A DNA stretch of 64,000 bases from Pseudomonas oryzihabitans (GTDB taxonomy: Bacteria > Pseudomonadota > Gammaproteobacteria > Pseudomonadales > Pseudomonadaceae): positions 3,308,501-3,372,500 of the forward strand of contig NZ_CP013987.1 in NCBI RefSeq assembly GCF_001518815.1, read 5' to 3'. Under the pieces are notes generated by a model. That model did no database searches. It was not told the origin of the DNA and saw only the letters and a program-made list of their open reading frames with translations. This document shows positions 49,079 through 61,069 of the stretch, in pieces; the first letter of the stretch is position 1; each line of letters opens with the position of its first letter. The translations under genes were made by a program, and so were the position numbers.

Positions 49079-49534
49079 TCAGCCGTCGAAGCGACTGACC
49101 AGATCGAAGCCGCCGGCCAACGGCAGCGGCGCTTCCAGACACAGCAGAGAGGCAGTGCCCATGGGCACCGGCGCCTGCCGGTGACCGTGCAGCAGCCAGC
49201 CGGCCAGCTCACCGACGAAGGGATTGTGCGTGACCAGCAGCAGCTCTTCCACGCCCAGTCGCTCCAGCTCCGCCAGGGCCCGCTCGGGTTCGCCGTCGGG
49301 CGTCGCCCACTGACAGACAGACACATCACCCGCCCAGGCCAGTTGCTGTTGCACCAGGGCGGCCGTCTGCCGCGCCCGCACATAGGGACTGGTAAGAAGG
49401 CGTTGCAGCCCACTGCCCTGCAACTGTTCCGCGCTACGCAGGACCGCCGCGCGGCCTGCAGCCGTCAGCTCGCGCTGTTCATCGCTGGACGCGCGTGCCT
49501 CGGCTTCGCCGTGCCGCAGCAGCCAGAGCTTCAT
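49079..49534 (-). CDS. sixA: Phosphohistidine phosphatase SixA
   Basis: 151 residues. LLRHGEAE at residues 5-12 is the RHG catalytic motif; a second conserved histidine lies in LLVTHNPF near residue 106. SixA removes phosphate from phosphohistidine proteins (PTS-Ntr NPr in E. coli). The ATG at 49534 overlaps the upstream DUF4389 stop by four bases (ATGA). The thioesterase follows 20 bases downstream. Confidence 0.92.
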   Translation of the reverse strand: MKLWLLRHGEAEARASSDEQRELTAAGRAAVLRSAEQLQGSGLQRLLTSPYVRARQTAALVQQQLAWAGDVSVCQWATPDGEPERALAELERLGVEELLLVTHNPFVGELAGWLLHGHRQAPVPMGTASLLCLEAPLPLAGGFDLVSRFDG

Positions 49535-49830
49535 GGTGCGGTGGCGGAGCGGTCGTCGGGCTGCTCCGCGGCCGGCCAATCGGCGAAGGGCCAGGGCTTG
49601 ACCTCGCTGGCGAAGGTGCCGAAGCGCACGATCTGCGCCAGATAGGCGCCCAAGGCGGCCCCGAACGCGGTCAAGCCGGGATTGGCCTCGCCCTTGATCA
49701 GGCGCACCACCAGCTGTACCAGCACCACCACCGCCAGCACGTACTGCGCACCCAGCCAGACGAACAGGAACAGCAGCATCCAGATCAGGCGCAGGCCTAG
49801 CAGCTCGCGGGAATGCACGGGTTGGGACAT
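49531..49830 (-). CDS. DUF4389 membrane protein
   Basis: 99 residues. A hydrophobic segment (LLGLRLIWMLLFLFVWLGAQYVLAVVVLVQLVVRL in outline) spans residues ~10-45, probably two tightly spaced helices, and KPWPFADWP near the C terminus is the DUF4389 pattern. It is translationally coupled to sixA and lies 31 bases after gpsA. Function unknown. Confidence 0.82.
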   Translation of the reverse strand: MSQPVHSRELLGLRLIWMLLFLFVWLGAQYVLAVVVLVQLVVRLIKGEANPGLTAFGAALGAYLAQIVRFGTFASEVKPWPFADWPAAEQPDDRSATAP

Positions 49831-49861
49831 GGAAATTCCTCTTTTCAGACAGTGTAGCGGC

Positions 49862-50896
49862 TCAGAGCCTGCTCGGGATCTCGGCGGCGTCCGCCACATC
49901 GACATCGGTCTTGGGCTCACCGCCCATCAGGGCCTCGATCACTTGCCCCAGGCTGCGGCCCTCGAACAGGATCGCATAGAGGCCATTGACCAGGGGCATG
50001 TAGACGCCCAGCTCGTCCGCTTTTTCCTTGAGCACACGCAGGGTGTTGACGCCCTCGGCGGTCTCGCCGATCTGCGCCACGGCTTCCTCCAGACTGAGCC
50101 CACGACCCAAGGCGTGCCCCACCCGGTAATTGCGGCTCTTCTCCGAGGAGCAGGTCACGATCAGATCCCCTACCCCGGCCAGGCCCAGGTAGGTGATGGG
50201 ATTGGCGCCACGCTGTACGGCGAAGCGGGTCATCTCGGCCAGGGCACGGGTGATCAGCATGCTGCGGGTGTTCTCGCCCATCGCCAGAGCCGCGGCCATG
50301 CCGGCGATGATGGCATAGACGTTCTTCAGGGCGCCGGCCAACTCCACGCCAAGGCGGTCGGCGCTGGCGTAGACGCGGAAGGTGCGCCCGTGCAACGCCG
50401 CCTGGACCCGACGACAGACCTCTTCATCCTCGCTGGCCACCACGGTGGCGGTGAGCTGGTGCTCGGCGATCTCACGGGCCAGATTGGGGCCGGAGATGAT
50501 GCCGATGCGCGCCCGCGGCACGATCTCCGCAAGGATTTCGCTCATCAGCATGAAGGAGTGTGCCTCGATACCCTTGGTGGTGCTGACCAGGAAACGCCCC
50601 TCCAGTTGCTGGGCGATGGGCGCCAGCGCCTGGCGCAGCGCGCTCGACGGCAGCGCTACCAGGATCAGCTCGCAGTCGGCGATGGCGCCCTGCAGGTCGC
50701 TGGTGGCCTCGACCGCAGCATGTACCTTGATACCCTTCAGATAGCGCGGATTCTCGCGTTCGCGGCGGATGGTCTCGGCCTGGTGCGGATCACGCATCCA
50801 CAGGCGTACCGGCAGACCGTTCTCGGCGACCAGGTTGGCCAGGGCGGTACCGAAGCTGCCGCCGCCCAGAACGGCGATGGGGGATTGGACTGTCAT
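49862..50896 (-). CDS. gpsA: Glycerol-3-phosphate dehydrogenase [NAD(P)+]
   Basis: 344 residues. [21 protein letters not shown] near residue 7 is the NAD(P)-binding loop, LVSTTKGIE near 105 carries the substrate lysine region, GPNLAREI near 137, [10 protein letters not shown] with the catalytic lysine near 195, and GRNTRS-like [13 protein letters not shown] near 215. It makes sn-glycerol-3-phosphate for phospholipids. The ATG at 50896 is chosen by homology and GAGAG upstream; an ATG at 50914 would add six residues. Confidence 0.95.
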   Translation of the reverse strand: MTVQSPIAVLGGGSFGTALANLVAENGLPVRLWMRDPHQAETIRRERENPRYLKGIKVHAAVEATSDLQGAIADCELILVALPSSALRQALAPIAQQLEGRFLVSTTKGIEAHSFMLMSEILAEIVPRARIGIISGPNLAREIAEHQLTATVVASEDEEVCRRVQAALHGRTFRVYASADRLGVELAGALKNVYAIIAGMAAALAMGENTRSMLITRALAEMTRFAVQRGANPITYLGLAGVGDLIVTCSSEKSRNYRVGHALGRGLSLEEAVAQIGETAEGVNTLRVLKEKADELGVYMPLVNGLYAILFEGRSLGQVIEALMGGEPKTDVDVADAAEIPSRL

Positions 50897-51272
50897 CGAA
50901 ACTCTCGTCTTCACCGCGGTCGTGCGGCCTCGTCGGCAGTATACGGTAGCCGCGCGAACGCCTTAGCGCCTGTTCACGATCTGCTTCGTTTCGGCCGAAC
51001 GGTGTTGAAAACGGCTGAGAAATACCTATTTAGCACCGGTAAACCTCTCTTTCACAGCCCTGCTCGCTTCGCTGGCCCGAGACCCGCGACACCCTGAACG
51101 GCCTCCCAGGATGGAGAATTGACTGCGGAAAGTGCACAATGGCCCGTTAACGAGCGGGGTGCTGGCCTGTGACTTTACCGATGCCCCGACAGTCTATTGC
51201 TACACGAAGCCATACCCAGAGCGACCATTGGAGTCGCCAGAGCCTGGATCTAGGCCAGCTACAGGAGCTTGC
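50897..51272. other. Divergent intergenic region gpsA - fabA
   Basis: No gene is apparent, although a frame reads into fabA from 51132. The region should hold the fabA and gpsA promoters. I could not assign -35/-10 pairs or a DesT/FabR operator with confidence. Confidence 0.5.
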
Positions 51273-51788
51273 ATGACCAAACAACACGCCTTTACCTACG
51301 AAGACTTGCTGCGCTGCAGCCGTGGCGAGCTCTTCGGGCCGGGCAATGCCCAATTGCCCGCACCGAATATGCTGATGATCGATCGGATCACGCATATCAG
51401 TGAGGTAGGCGGGAAATACGGCAAGGGCGAACTGGTGGCGGAACTCGATATCCGTCCCGACCTCTGGTTCTTCGGTTGTCATTTCGAGGGCGATCCGGTG
51501 ATGCCGGGCTGCCTGGGCCTGGATGCCATGTGGCAGCTGGTCGGTTTCTACCTTGGCTGGCAGGGTAATCCGGGTCGCGGTCGCGCCCTGGGCTCGGGTG
51601 AAGTGAAGTTCTTCGGCCAGGTACTGCCGACCGCCAAGAAGGTCACCTACAATATCCATATCAAACGCACCATCAACAGGTCGCTGATTCTGGCCATCGC
51701 CGATGGCACCGTCAGCGTGGACGGGCGCGAGATCTACTCCGCCGAAGGTCTGCGTGTCGGCCTGTTCACTTCCACCGATAGCTTCTAA
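51273..51788 (+). CDS. fabA: 3-hydroxydecanoyl-ACP dehydratase/isomerase FabA
   Basis: 171 residues from the ATG at 51273, preceded by AGGAG. FLGVRPD-type stretch [33 protein letters not shown] (in outline) carries the catalytic histidine and aspartate near residues 70 and 84. FabA dehydrates 3-hydroxydecanoyl-ACP and isomerises trans-2 to cis-3, the branch point of unsaturated fatty-acid synthesis. The 47 codons upstream in the same frame have no homology. fabB starts 11 bases after the stop, the conserved fabAB pair. Confidence 0.97.
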   Translation: MTKQHAFTYEDLLRCSRGELFGPGNAQLPAPNMLMIDRITHISEVGGKYGKGELVAELDIRPDLWFFGCHFEGDPVMPGCLGLDAMWQLVGFYLGWQGNPGRGRALGSGEVKFFGQVLPTAKKVTYNIHIKRTINRSLILAIADGTVSVDGREIYSAEGLRVGLFTSTDSF

Positions 51789-51799
51789 GGGCTTTTCGC

Positions 51800-53017
51800 A
51801 TGCGTCGCGTCGTCATTACCGGTCTGGGTATCGTTTCGTGCCTGGGCAATGATAAAGACACCGTTTCCGCCAACCTGCGCGCAGGCCGTGCCGGCATCCG
51901 TCACAATCCGGAATATGCCGAAATGGGTCTGCGCAGTCAGGTTTCCGGTTCCATCGACCTGAACCTCGAAGAACTGATCGACCGCAAGGTCAAGCGCTTC
52001 GTCGGCGATGCCGCCGCCTACGCCTACCTGGCCATGGATCAGGCGATCAAGGATTCCGGCCTGTCCGAAGACCAGGTTTCCAACCCCCGCACCGGCCTGA
52101 TCGCCGGTTCCGGTGGCGCTTCCACCTTCAACCAGATGGAAGCCCTGGACATCCTGCGCGAGAAGGGCGTCAAGCGCGTCGGCCCCTACCGCGTGACCCG
52201 GACCATGAGCAGCACGGTCTCCGCCTGCCTGGCCACCCCCTTCAAGATCAAGGGCCTGAACTACTCCGTGGCCTCGGCTTGCGCCACCAGTGCCCACTGC
52301 ATCGGCCTGGCGATGGAGCAGATCCAGCTCGGCAAGCAGGACGTGGTCTTCGCCGGTGGCGGCGAGGAAGAGCACTGGACCCAGAGCATGCTGTTCGATG
52401 CCATGGGCGCGCTCTCCAGCGACTACAACGAGACCCCGGAAAAGGCGTCCCGTGCCTACGACAGCAAGCGTGACGGTTTCGTCATCGCGGGCGGCGGCGG
52501 CATGGTAGTGGTCGAGGAACTCGAACACGCCCTGGCCCGTGGCGCCAAGATCTATGCCGAGATCGTCGGCTATGGCGCGACCTCCGACGGCTACGACATG
52601 GTCGCCCCGAGCGGCGAAGGCGCGATCCGCTGCATGCAGCAGGCGCTGTCCACCGTCGACGGCGAGATCGACTACCTGAACACCCACGGTACCTCCACTC
52701 CAGTGGGCGACGTGGCCGAGATCAAGGGTGTGCGCGCCGTGTTCGGCGACAAGGCACCGGCCATCAGCTCTACCAAGAGCCTGTCCGGTCACTCCCTGGG
52801 CGCCGCCGGTGTGCACGAGGCCATCTACTGCATGCTGATGATGGAAGGTAATTTCATCGCCGGCTCGGCCAACATCGACGAACTGGATCCGGAGGTCGCT
52901 GACCTGCCGATCCTGCGCGAGACCAAGGAAAACACCAAGCTGGACCTCATCATGAGCAACAGCTTCGGTTTCGGCGGCACCAACGCCACCCTGGTCCTCA
53001 AGCGCTGGCAGGGCTGA
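51800..53017 (+). CDS. fabB: 3-oxoacyl-ACP synthase I FabB
   Basis: 405 residues. The active cysteine is in [15 protein letters not shown] near residue 162. The histidines of the Cys-His-His triad are in [10 protein letters not shown] near 298 and [12 protein letters not shown] near 333, and the C-terminal [13 protein letters not shown] stretch is typical. It extends cis-3-decenoyl-ACP in the unsaturated pathway with FabA. It is followed by an intrinsic terminator. Confidence 0.98.
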   Translation: MRRVVITGLGIVSCLGNDKDTVSANLRAGRAGIRHNPEYAEMGLRSQVSGSIDLNLEELIDRKVKRFVGDAAAYAYLAMDQAIKDSGLSEDQVSNPRTGLIAGSGGASTFNQMEALDILREKGVKRVGPYRVTRTMSSTVSACLATPFKIKGLNYSVASACATSAHCIGLAMEQIQLGKQDVVFAGGGEEEHWTQSMLFDAMGALSSDYNETPEKASRAYDSKRDGFVIAGGGGMVVVEELEHALARGAKIYAEIVGYGATSDGYDMVAPSGEGAIRCMQQALSTVDGEIDYLNTHGTSTPVGDVAEIKGVRAVFGDKAPAISSTKSLSGHSLGAAGVHEAIYCMLMMEGNFIAGSANIDELDPEVADLPILRETKENTKLDLIMSNSFGFGGTNATLVLKRWQG

Positions 53018-53038
53018 TAGCCCTCGCTTGTGTGATCC

Positions 53039-53063
53039 AAACGGCGCCTCTGGCGCCGTTTTT
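53039..53063 (+). terminator. Intrinsic terminator after fabB
   Basis: AAACGGCGCC, a TCT loop, GGCGCCGTTT and a T run: a ten-base perfect stem 21 bases after the fabB stop. Confidence 0.9.
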
Positions 53064-53271
53064 CATTTCCGCTCCCTGCCCGGCTGAACCGGTCATGGGC
53101 CCTGCGGTCGAAGGCGCCGGCACTTCGCCTGCGAACCTCCAGGAAGAATGGATTCAGCAGCGCGAATAGCTTAATCTCGCGCCGCTTCGCTGTGTCTGCG
53201 CAGCCGCCATAGACAGCGCTGTCCGAACATCGCGGGCAGAGACAAGAAACTGTTGTACCCATGGAGCCCCA

Positions 53272-54486
53272 ATGCACAATCAAAACCAGAGCTACCGCGG
53301 ACCCTTGATCGTCCTCACTATGCTGTTCTTCATGTGGGGTCTGATCACCTCGCTGAACGACATCCTCATCCCCCACCTCAAGGCGGTCTTTACCCTCAGC
53401 TACCTGCAGGCCTCGCTGATCCAGTTCTGCTTCTTCACCGCCTACTTCATCGTCTCCTTCCCCGCCGGTCGCCTGGTGGAAAGCCTGGGCTACAAGAAGG
53501 GCATCATCGTCGGCCTGCTCACCGCTGGCGTTGGTTGCGTGCTGTTCTACCCGGCAGCCGGTGCCCAGTCCTACGGCTTCTTCCTCACCGCCCTCTTCGT
53601 CCTGGCAGCCGGCATCACCGTGCTGCAGGTAGCGGCCAACCCCTACGTCACCATCCTCGGCAAGCCGGAAACCGCGGCTTCGCGTCTCAACCTGACCCAG
53701 GCCTTCAATTCCCTGGGCACCACCGTCGGCCCGCTGGTGGGCGCCGTGACCATCCTGGCCCTGGTCGGTGAAGACTCCGCCGCTCATTCAGTGCAGCTGC
53801 CCTATCTGATCCTGGCCGGCATGCTGGTCGCCCTGGCGGTGATCATCGGCCTCTTCCGTCTGCCGCAGATCAAGGACACCGAGCAGGACAACGCTACCGA
53901 CGAGAACGCCCTGACCGCTAGCAGCGTCTGGGCCTATCGTCACCTGCTGCTCGGCGTGGTCGGCATCTTCATGTACGTGGGCGCGGAAGTGTCCATCGGC
54001 AGCTACCTGGTGAGCCTGATGGAAAGCCCGGACGTGGCCGGCCTGAACGCCGCCACCGCCGCCAAGTACCTGTCCCTGTACTGGGGCGGCGCCATGGTCG
54101 GTCGCTTCATCGGCGGCGTCATCATGACCAAGGTACGGCCGAACCTGGTGCTGACCTTCAACGCCATCGCCATCGGTGTGCTGCTGGCCATAGCCGTGCT
54201 GCAAGGTGGCAAGGTCGCCATGTGGGCCCTGCTGGCCATCGGCTTCTTCAACTCCATCATGTTCCCGACCATCTTCTCCCTGGCGCTCAAGGGGCTGGGC
54301 AAGTTCACCTCCAAAGGCTCGGGCCTGCTGTGCATGGGTATCGTGGGTGGCGCGCTGGTGCCGGCCATCCAGGGCTTCTTCGCCGACACCATCGGCCTGC
54401 TGCCCTCCTTCGTGGTTCCGCTGGTCTGCTACGTCTACATCCTGTTCTACGGCGTCATGGGCTACCGCCCCACCCTGCGTCGCTGA
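53272..54486 (+). CDS. FucP/glucose-galactose-type MFS sugar permease
   Basis: 404 residues with 12 predicted helices. LTMLFFMWGLITSLNDILIPHLK near residue 15 (in outline) is the FucP/GGT-family signature in the first helix. PYVTILGKPETAASRLNLTQAFNSLGTTVGP near residues 122-152 is also characteristic, including the asparagine/glutamine sugar-contact region. It probably imports a hexose or fucose with protons. The ATG has GGAG five bases upstream. It is a single gene after fabB and its terminator. Confidence 0.87.
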   Translation: MHNQNQSYRGPLIVLTMLFFMWGLITSLNDILIPHLKAVFTLSYLQASLIQFCFFTAYFIVSFPAGRLVESLGYKKGIIVGLLTAGVGCVLFYPAAGAQSYGFFLTALFVLAAGITVLQVAANPYVTILGKPETAASRLNLTQAFNSLGTTVGPLVGAVTILALVGEDSAAHSVQLPYLILAGMLVALAVIIGLFRLPQIKDTEQDNATDENALTASSVWAYRHLLLGVVGIFMYVGAEVSIGSYLVSLMESPDVAGLNAATAAKYLSLYWGGAMVGRFIGGVIMTKVRPNLVLTFNAIAIGVLLAIAVLQGGKVAMWALLAIGFFNSIMFPTIFSLALKGLGKFTSKGSGLLCMGIVGGALVPAIQGFFADTIGLLPSFVVPLVCYVYILFYGVMGYRPTLRR

Positions 54487-54495
54487 TCTACCCTC

Positions 54496-54522
54496 GAAGC
54501 GCTGGCGGCCTGCCAGCGCTTC
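54496..54522 (+). terminator. Hairpin after the sugar permease gene
   Basis: An 11-base perfect stem (GAAGCGCTGGC / GCCAGCGCTTC, five-base loop) lies nine bases after the stop. It has no T run, so it may be a weak or factor-assisted terminator or an mRNA-stabilising structure. Confidence 0.5.
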
Positions 54523-54805
54523 AACCCCTCCCGCCGATACCCCCGCCTCTCCCTCGCGCTCTAACTTTCCCCTGCGACAGGTCTGCGACCACGCTGAATA
54601 GCGCGCTGCGCTCCACTGTCGCGCGTTATCGACCACCTCTTCCCGCACCACCCTATCCTTCACCGAGAAAGAGCCGGAAGGCTCGCTCCTGGCGCCCTGC
54701 GCTTGATTCCAGCCACTAGGCCCGGTAACGCTGTGCGACAGAGGTGCGAACCCGCACGCGCTTGCCCTGGCATAGCTTCCTGCCCTGCCCCGGCCGAATC
54801 GCACA
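54523..54805. other. Intergenic stretch between convergent genes
   Basis: Together with the hairpin before it and the terminator after it, this fills the 400-base gap between the permease and dctA. No gene, repeat or promoter was recognised here. Confidence 0.5.
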
Positions 54806-54842
54806 CAAAAGAAAACGCCCGCATCTCTCGATACGGGCGTTT
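54806..54842 (-). terminator. Intrinsic terminator after dctA
   Basis: On the minus strand, AAACGCCCG / CGGGCGTTT form a nine-base stem with a 12-base loop, followed by TTTTCTTTTG. It lies about 45 bases after the dctA stop. Confidence 0.82.
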
Positions 54843-54886
54843 CGGTAGTGCTGGAGGACCGCTCAAGAGCGGCCCTCACACCAGGA

Positions 54887-56233
54887 TCAGGCGGTCTGAC
54901 GAGCTTCCTCGACCTCAACGGCGTTCGGGCCGCGAGCGAGTTCGGTTTTCAGGGTTTGCTCGTCCAGCTGACCGCACCACTTGGCGACCACGATGGAGGC
55001 CACACCGTTGCCGACCAGGTTGGTCAGGGCGCGGGCTTCGGACATGAAACGGTCGATACCCAGGATCAGCGCCAGGCCAGCAACCGGTACGTGACCGACG
55101 GCGGACAGGGTGGCGGCCAGCACGATGAAGCCGCTACCGGTGACGCCTGCAGCGCCCTTGGAGGAGATCAGCAGCACCAGCAGCAGAGTGATCTGGTGAG
55201 TGATGTCCATCTGGGTATTGGTGGCCTGGGCGATGAACACGGCGGCCATGGTCAGGTAGATGGCAGTACCGTCGAGGTTGAAGGAGTAGCCGGTGGGGAT
55301 CACCAGGCCAACCACCGACTTCTCGGCACCCAGCTTCTGCATCTTGGTCAGCATGCGCGGCAGGGCGGACTCGGAAGACGAGGTACCCAGCACGATCAGC
55401 AGTTCTTCGCGGATGTACTTGATGAACTTAAGGATGCTGAAGCCATGCATACGCGCCACGGTGCCCAGGACCAGCAGCACGAACAACACGCAGGTGATGT
55501 AGAAGCAGGCCATCAGGTAACCCAGCTGCACCAGGGTGCCGACGCCGTACTTGCCGATGGTGAACGCCATCGCACCGAAGGCACCGATGGGGGCCAGCTT
55601 CATGATGACGTTGATGATGTTGAAGAAGACGTGGGAGATACGGTCGATGAAGTTGAACACCAGTTGACCGGTCTCGCCCAGGCGATGCAGGGCGTAGCCG
55701 AACAGCACGGCGAAGAACAGCACCTGCAGGATCTCACCGGTGGCGAAGGCGTTGACGACCGTCGACGGGATGATGTTCAGCAGGAAGTCGATGGTGCTCT
55801 GCTTCTCGGCGGCAGCGGCGTAGGCAGCAATGCCCTTGGTGTCCAGGGTGCTGACGTCGACGTTCATGCCGGCGCCCGGCTGAACGACGTTGACCACGAT
55901 CAGACCGATCAGCAACGCGATGGTGGAGAAGATCTCGAAATACAGCAGCGCCATACCACCGGTCTTGCCCACGGCCTTCATGTTCTGCATGCCGGCGATA
56001 CCGGTCACCACGGTGCAGAAGATGATGGGTGCGATCACCATCTTGATCAGCTTGATGAAGCCGTCACCCAGCGGCTTCATGGCGGCGCCGGTCTGAGGAT
56101 AGAAGTGGCCGAGCAGGATACCCAGGACGATTGCCAGAATCACCTGGAAATAGAGGCTCTTGTAGAGAGGCTGCTTGACGGGTCGCTTGGGCGCGGGAGC
56201 GGTAGTAGTTGTTGTGTCGACGGTTGCTGTCAT
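54887..56233 (-). CDS. dctA: C4-dicarboxylate:cation symporter DctA
   Basis: 448 residues from the ATG at 56233 (AAGGGAAAG upstream). It belongs to the glutamate/dicarboxylate:cation symporter family and imports succinate, malate and fumarate. [23 protein letters not shown]-like helices, the re-entrant loop [18 protein letters not shown] near residue 275, the NLDGTAIY motif near 315 and the [18 protein letters not shown] motif near 358 are the family signatures. It has its own sigma-54 promoter with inverted repeats upstream, the arrangement of DctB/DctD-controlled genes. Confidence 0.96.
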   Translation of the reverse strand: MTATVDTTTTTAPAPKRPVKQPLYKSLYFQVILAIVLGILLGHFYPQTGAAMKPLGDGFIKLIKMVIAPIIFCTVVTGIAGMQNMKAVGKTGGMALLYFEIFSTIALLIGLIVVNVVQPGAGMNVDVSTLDTKGIAAYAAAAEKQSTIDFLLNIIPSTVVNAFATGEILQVLFFAVLFGYALHRLGETGQLVFNFIDRISHVFFNIINVIMKLAPIGAFGAMAFTIGKYGVGTLVQLGYLMACFYITCVLFVLLVLGTVARMHGFSILKFIKYIREELLIVLGTSSSESALPRMLTKMQKLGAEKSVVGLVIPTGYSFNLDGTAIYLTMAAVFIAQATNTQMDITHQITLLLVLLISSKGAAGVTGSGFIVLAATLSAVGHVPVAGLALILGIDRFMSEARALTNLVGNGVASIVVAKWCGQLDEQTLKTELARGPNAVEVEEARQTA

Positions 56234-56370
56234 GGCTCTTTCCCTTGTGACCACTACCTGACGTCCTGTCCGAGTGGGCACCTGACTGATGTTGGCTCTC
56301 TCATCCTGAGAGCTTTTTGTTGTGGATCTGGCGGCCGCACGACGGTGACACCAGCATCTTGCTAGACATA

Positions 56371-56386
56371 AGCAATCGCCGTTCCA
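56371..56386 (-). promoter_or_regulatory. Sigma-54 promoter of dctA
   Basis: The minus strand reads TGGAACGGCGATTGCT, matching the RpoN consensus, 138 bases upstream of the dctA start. A DctD-type activator would be expected to use it. Confidence 0.87.
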
Positions 56387-56403
56387 CTTTCCGGCGCGCA
56401 ATC

Positions 56404-56438
56404 AAAGCGCCAGCTTTCATGCACCTTTCAGTCGAAAG
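56404..56438. promoter_or_regulatory. Tandem inverted repeats upstream of the dctA promoter
   Basis: AAAGCGCCAGCTTT (56404-56417) and CTTTCAGTCGAAAG (56425-56438) are two 14-base inverted repeats about 20-50 bases upstream of the sigma-54 box. Their centres are 21 bases apart (two helical turns), the arrangement of tandem activator sites such as those for DctD. The protein is inferred. Confidence 0.55.
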
Positions 56439-56483
56439 TCTAGTTGTCGCGTAGCGGCGGAACCCCGCCATCCGATGAAAACG

Positions 56484-56520
56484 GGCGGAAATCCCCCCAC
56501 ATCCGGGGCGGTTTTCCGCC
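56484..56520 (+). other. Stem-loop upstream of the phosphopantetheinyl transferase gene
   Basis: GGCGGAAA and TTTCCGCC form an eight-base stem around an internal CCCC/GGGG pairing. It lies about 100 bases before the downstream start and could belong to its leader; no T run follows. Function unknown. Confidence 0.4.
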
Positions 56521-56619
56521 AGTGCGGCCGGTAGTCGGCTATCCTTTGTGCGCCTTTTTGTCGGAGCCTGCCGTGAATTTTTCGCTGCCTTCCCCCTCTG
56601 GCCCAGATAGCCCACTGTG

Positions 56620-57360
56620 ATGAGCACCTTGCCGCTCGCGCACCTGCCAGGTTGCTGTACGACGCCCGAACCGCTTCCGCCGTTGAGCCCGGAGTTGGCC
56701 TCGCTGAAGCTGATCCATTGCCGTTTCGATCCCGCTCTGGTGAGCTTCGAGCGTGACGCCCTGCGCCTGGGCGCCCTGCCCCCGGACAATATCCGGCGCG
56801 CCGTGGCCAAGCGTCAGGCCGAATACCTGGCTGGTCGCCTCTGCGCCCGGGAGGCTCTGCGACGCCTGAGCGGCACCGACGCCGTTCCGGGGCATCGCGC
56901 CGAGGATCGTGGCCCCGTCTGGCCGGCTGGCCACGTGGGCGCCATCACCCATGGCCATGGCTGGGCCGCGGCCGCGGTGGGAAGTGCCCAGGAGTACCTA
57001 GGCGTTGGCCTGGACGTCGAAACCCTGCTCGAACCGACCAAGGCACTACGCCTGGCCGACCAGATCCTCACCCCGGCCGAACAGGAGCGCCTGCAGCCGC
57101 TGGATGAAGAACGGCAGGCCTTCGCCATCACCCTGGCGTTTTCCGCCAAGGAAAGTCTGTTCAAGGCACTCCATCCACAGGTGCGGCAGATGTTTTTCTT
57201 CCAGGATGCCGAGATCCTCGCCACGGACAGCCGTGGGACCTTCGTCATCCGGCTGTTGATCGAGCTGTCGTCGCGATGGACGGCGGGTACACAGCTGGAG
57301 GGCCGTTTCCGCCTGGACGAAGCGGGCCGCCTGTTGACCCTGCTGGCACCCCGCGCCTGA
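56620..57360 (+). CDS. pcpS: 4'-phosphopantetheinyl transferase (PcpS/EntD type)
   Basis: 246 residues. The motifs are: RQAEYLAGRLCAREAL near residue 70, HVGAITHGHGWAAAAVG near 108, GLDVE near 133 (metal-binding Asp and Glu) and FSAKESLFKALHP near 185. It transfers phosphopantetheine from CoA to carrier proteins. The EntD-like N-terminal length resembles PcpS of P. aeruginosa, which serves both fatty-acid and siderophore carriers. The gene begins GTG-ATG; I use the ATG at 56620. It is alone, between dctA and nrdA. Confidence 0.9.
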   Translation: MSTLPLAHLPGCCTTPEPLPPLSPELASLKLIHCRFDPALVSFERDALRLGALPPDNIRRAVAKRQAEYLAGRLCAREALRRLSGTDAVPGHRAEDRGPVWPAGHVGAITHGHGWAAAAVGSAQEYLGVGLDVETLLEPTKALRLADQILTPAEQERLQPLDEERQAFAITLAFSAKESLFKALHPQVRQMFFFQDAEILATDSRGTFVIRLLIELSSRWTAGTQLEGRFRLDEAGRLLTLLAPRA

Positions 57361-57619
57361 GTGCAGCCTTCTGTATATAAGGAAGCGATGCCGATCACCG
57401 GCGGGTTGTCCGCTCCTTCACCGGGGCAGAACGTCGCAGTGGCTATCGAACGTTTTCTTCTGGTGAAGAAAGTACTCATAGCGAACCGGTATATCCCTTG
57501 CCGCTTTTGGTAAGAGTCGACCGTGAGGTTGTACGTTATTTGACCACCCAGCTCTGATCCCAGCGTCTGCGCGCACTGGCCTGGCACCACCCCCAGGATA
57601 CCCCCTATCCCTGAACAGC

Positions 57620-57639
57620 TTATCCACGCCTTATCCACA
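57620..57639 (+). promoter_or_regulatory. Two direct DnaA boxes upstream of nrdA
   Basis: TTATCCACG at 57620-57628 and TTATCCACA at 57631-57639, in the same direction, 11 bases apart. The second is the exact high-affinity consensus. DnaA is known to regulate nrdAB in E. coli. Confidence 0.7.
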
Positions 57640-57655
57640 GCCGGAAACGTGACAA

Positions 57656-57703
57656 ACGCGACATCTAGTGGCCTTCTCACCCCTACACCACCATATATAG
57701 CAG
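57656..57703 (+). promoter_or_regulatory. NrdR-like box pair upstream of nrdA
   Basis: Two 16-base elements (57656-57671 and 57688-57703) each match 11 of 16 positions of the NrdR consensus ACACWATATATWGTGT. Their centres are 32 bases apart with a 16-base gap, the usual phasing of NrdR sites. The second includes CCATATATAG. Individual matches are moderate; the spacing supports the pair. Confidence 0.6.
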
Positions 57704-57974
57704 TTCGTCGGTCTGGCCTGGGACGGCGAAACACCCCTCTGTCAAGACTGTCTTCCCTAACGAGGAGGGCTTATCCTGTCGCCCGAATTATGAATTTCCA
57801 GGGTCCCTGGACCCCGCCCGCCGCTTCCTTCGGGAATCGGCGCCGGTACGGCTTTTCGTTGGAATCTTCATTGGTACAGGCGCGACCGGCAGTTGTCGCG
57901 CAGCCGTTAGGCCAACACTCTTCCGGATCGCCGGCTCGCCGACGATCCCCTCTTTCCGATCAAGGGAGTTCCGC

Positions 57975-60890
<2,916 letters not shown>

Positions 60891-60897
60891 CACCCCA

Positions 60898-60919
60898 AGC
60901 CCTCTCCTAGCAGAGGGCT
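60898..60919 (+). other. Hairpin directly after nrdA
   Basis: AGCCCTCT and AGAGGGCT form an eight-base stem with a six-base loop, followed by GCTCTTT. Possible partial terminator or attenuator between nrdA and nrdB. Confidence 0.4.
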
Positions 60920-60924
60920 GCTCT

Positions 60925-60963
60925 TTATCCCCTCTCCCCTGGGAGAGGGCTAGGGTGAGGGCC
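60925..60963 (+). repeat. REP-like repeat, copy 1
   Basis: TTATCCCCTCTCCC-CT-GGGAGAGGGCTAGGGTGAGGGCC: an internal inverted repeat (CCTCTCCC/GGGAGAGG) followed by CTAGGGTGAGGG. It is repeated almost exactly 63 bases downstream in the same direction. This type of intergenic repeat is common in Pseudomonas and related genomes. Confidence 0.8.
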
Positions 60964-60987
60964 AAATCCCGCACCCGCGCACCACTC

Positions 60988-61027
60988 TTATCCCCTCTCC
61001 CTCCGGGAGAGGGCTAGGGTGAGGGCC
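60988..61027 (+). repeat. REP-like repeat, copy 2
   Basis: Second copy of the nrdA-nrdB intergenic repeat. It differs from copy 1 only in the loop (one extra base: CTCC versus CCT around the centre of the inverted repeat). It ends 42 bases before nrdB. Confidence 0.8.
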
Positions 61028-61069
61028 CGCCGCCCCGCCCCCACCGCACAGTCACCCAGGAGACACCCC

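Larger units (their letters stand above)
57361..57974 (+). other. Long leader/regulatory region of nrdA
   Basis: 614 bases with no convincing gene; a frame at 57649-57990 lacks coding character. It contains a DnaA-box pair and a NrdR-like box pair, listed separately. A short AT run (CTGTATATAAGG near 57370) could be part of a promoter. Confidence 0.55.
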
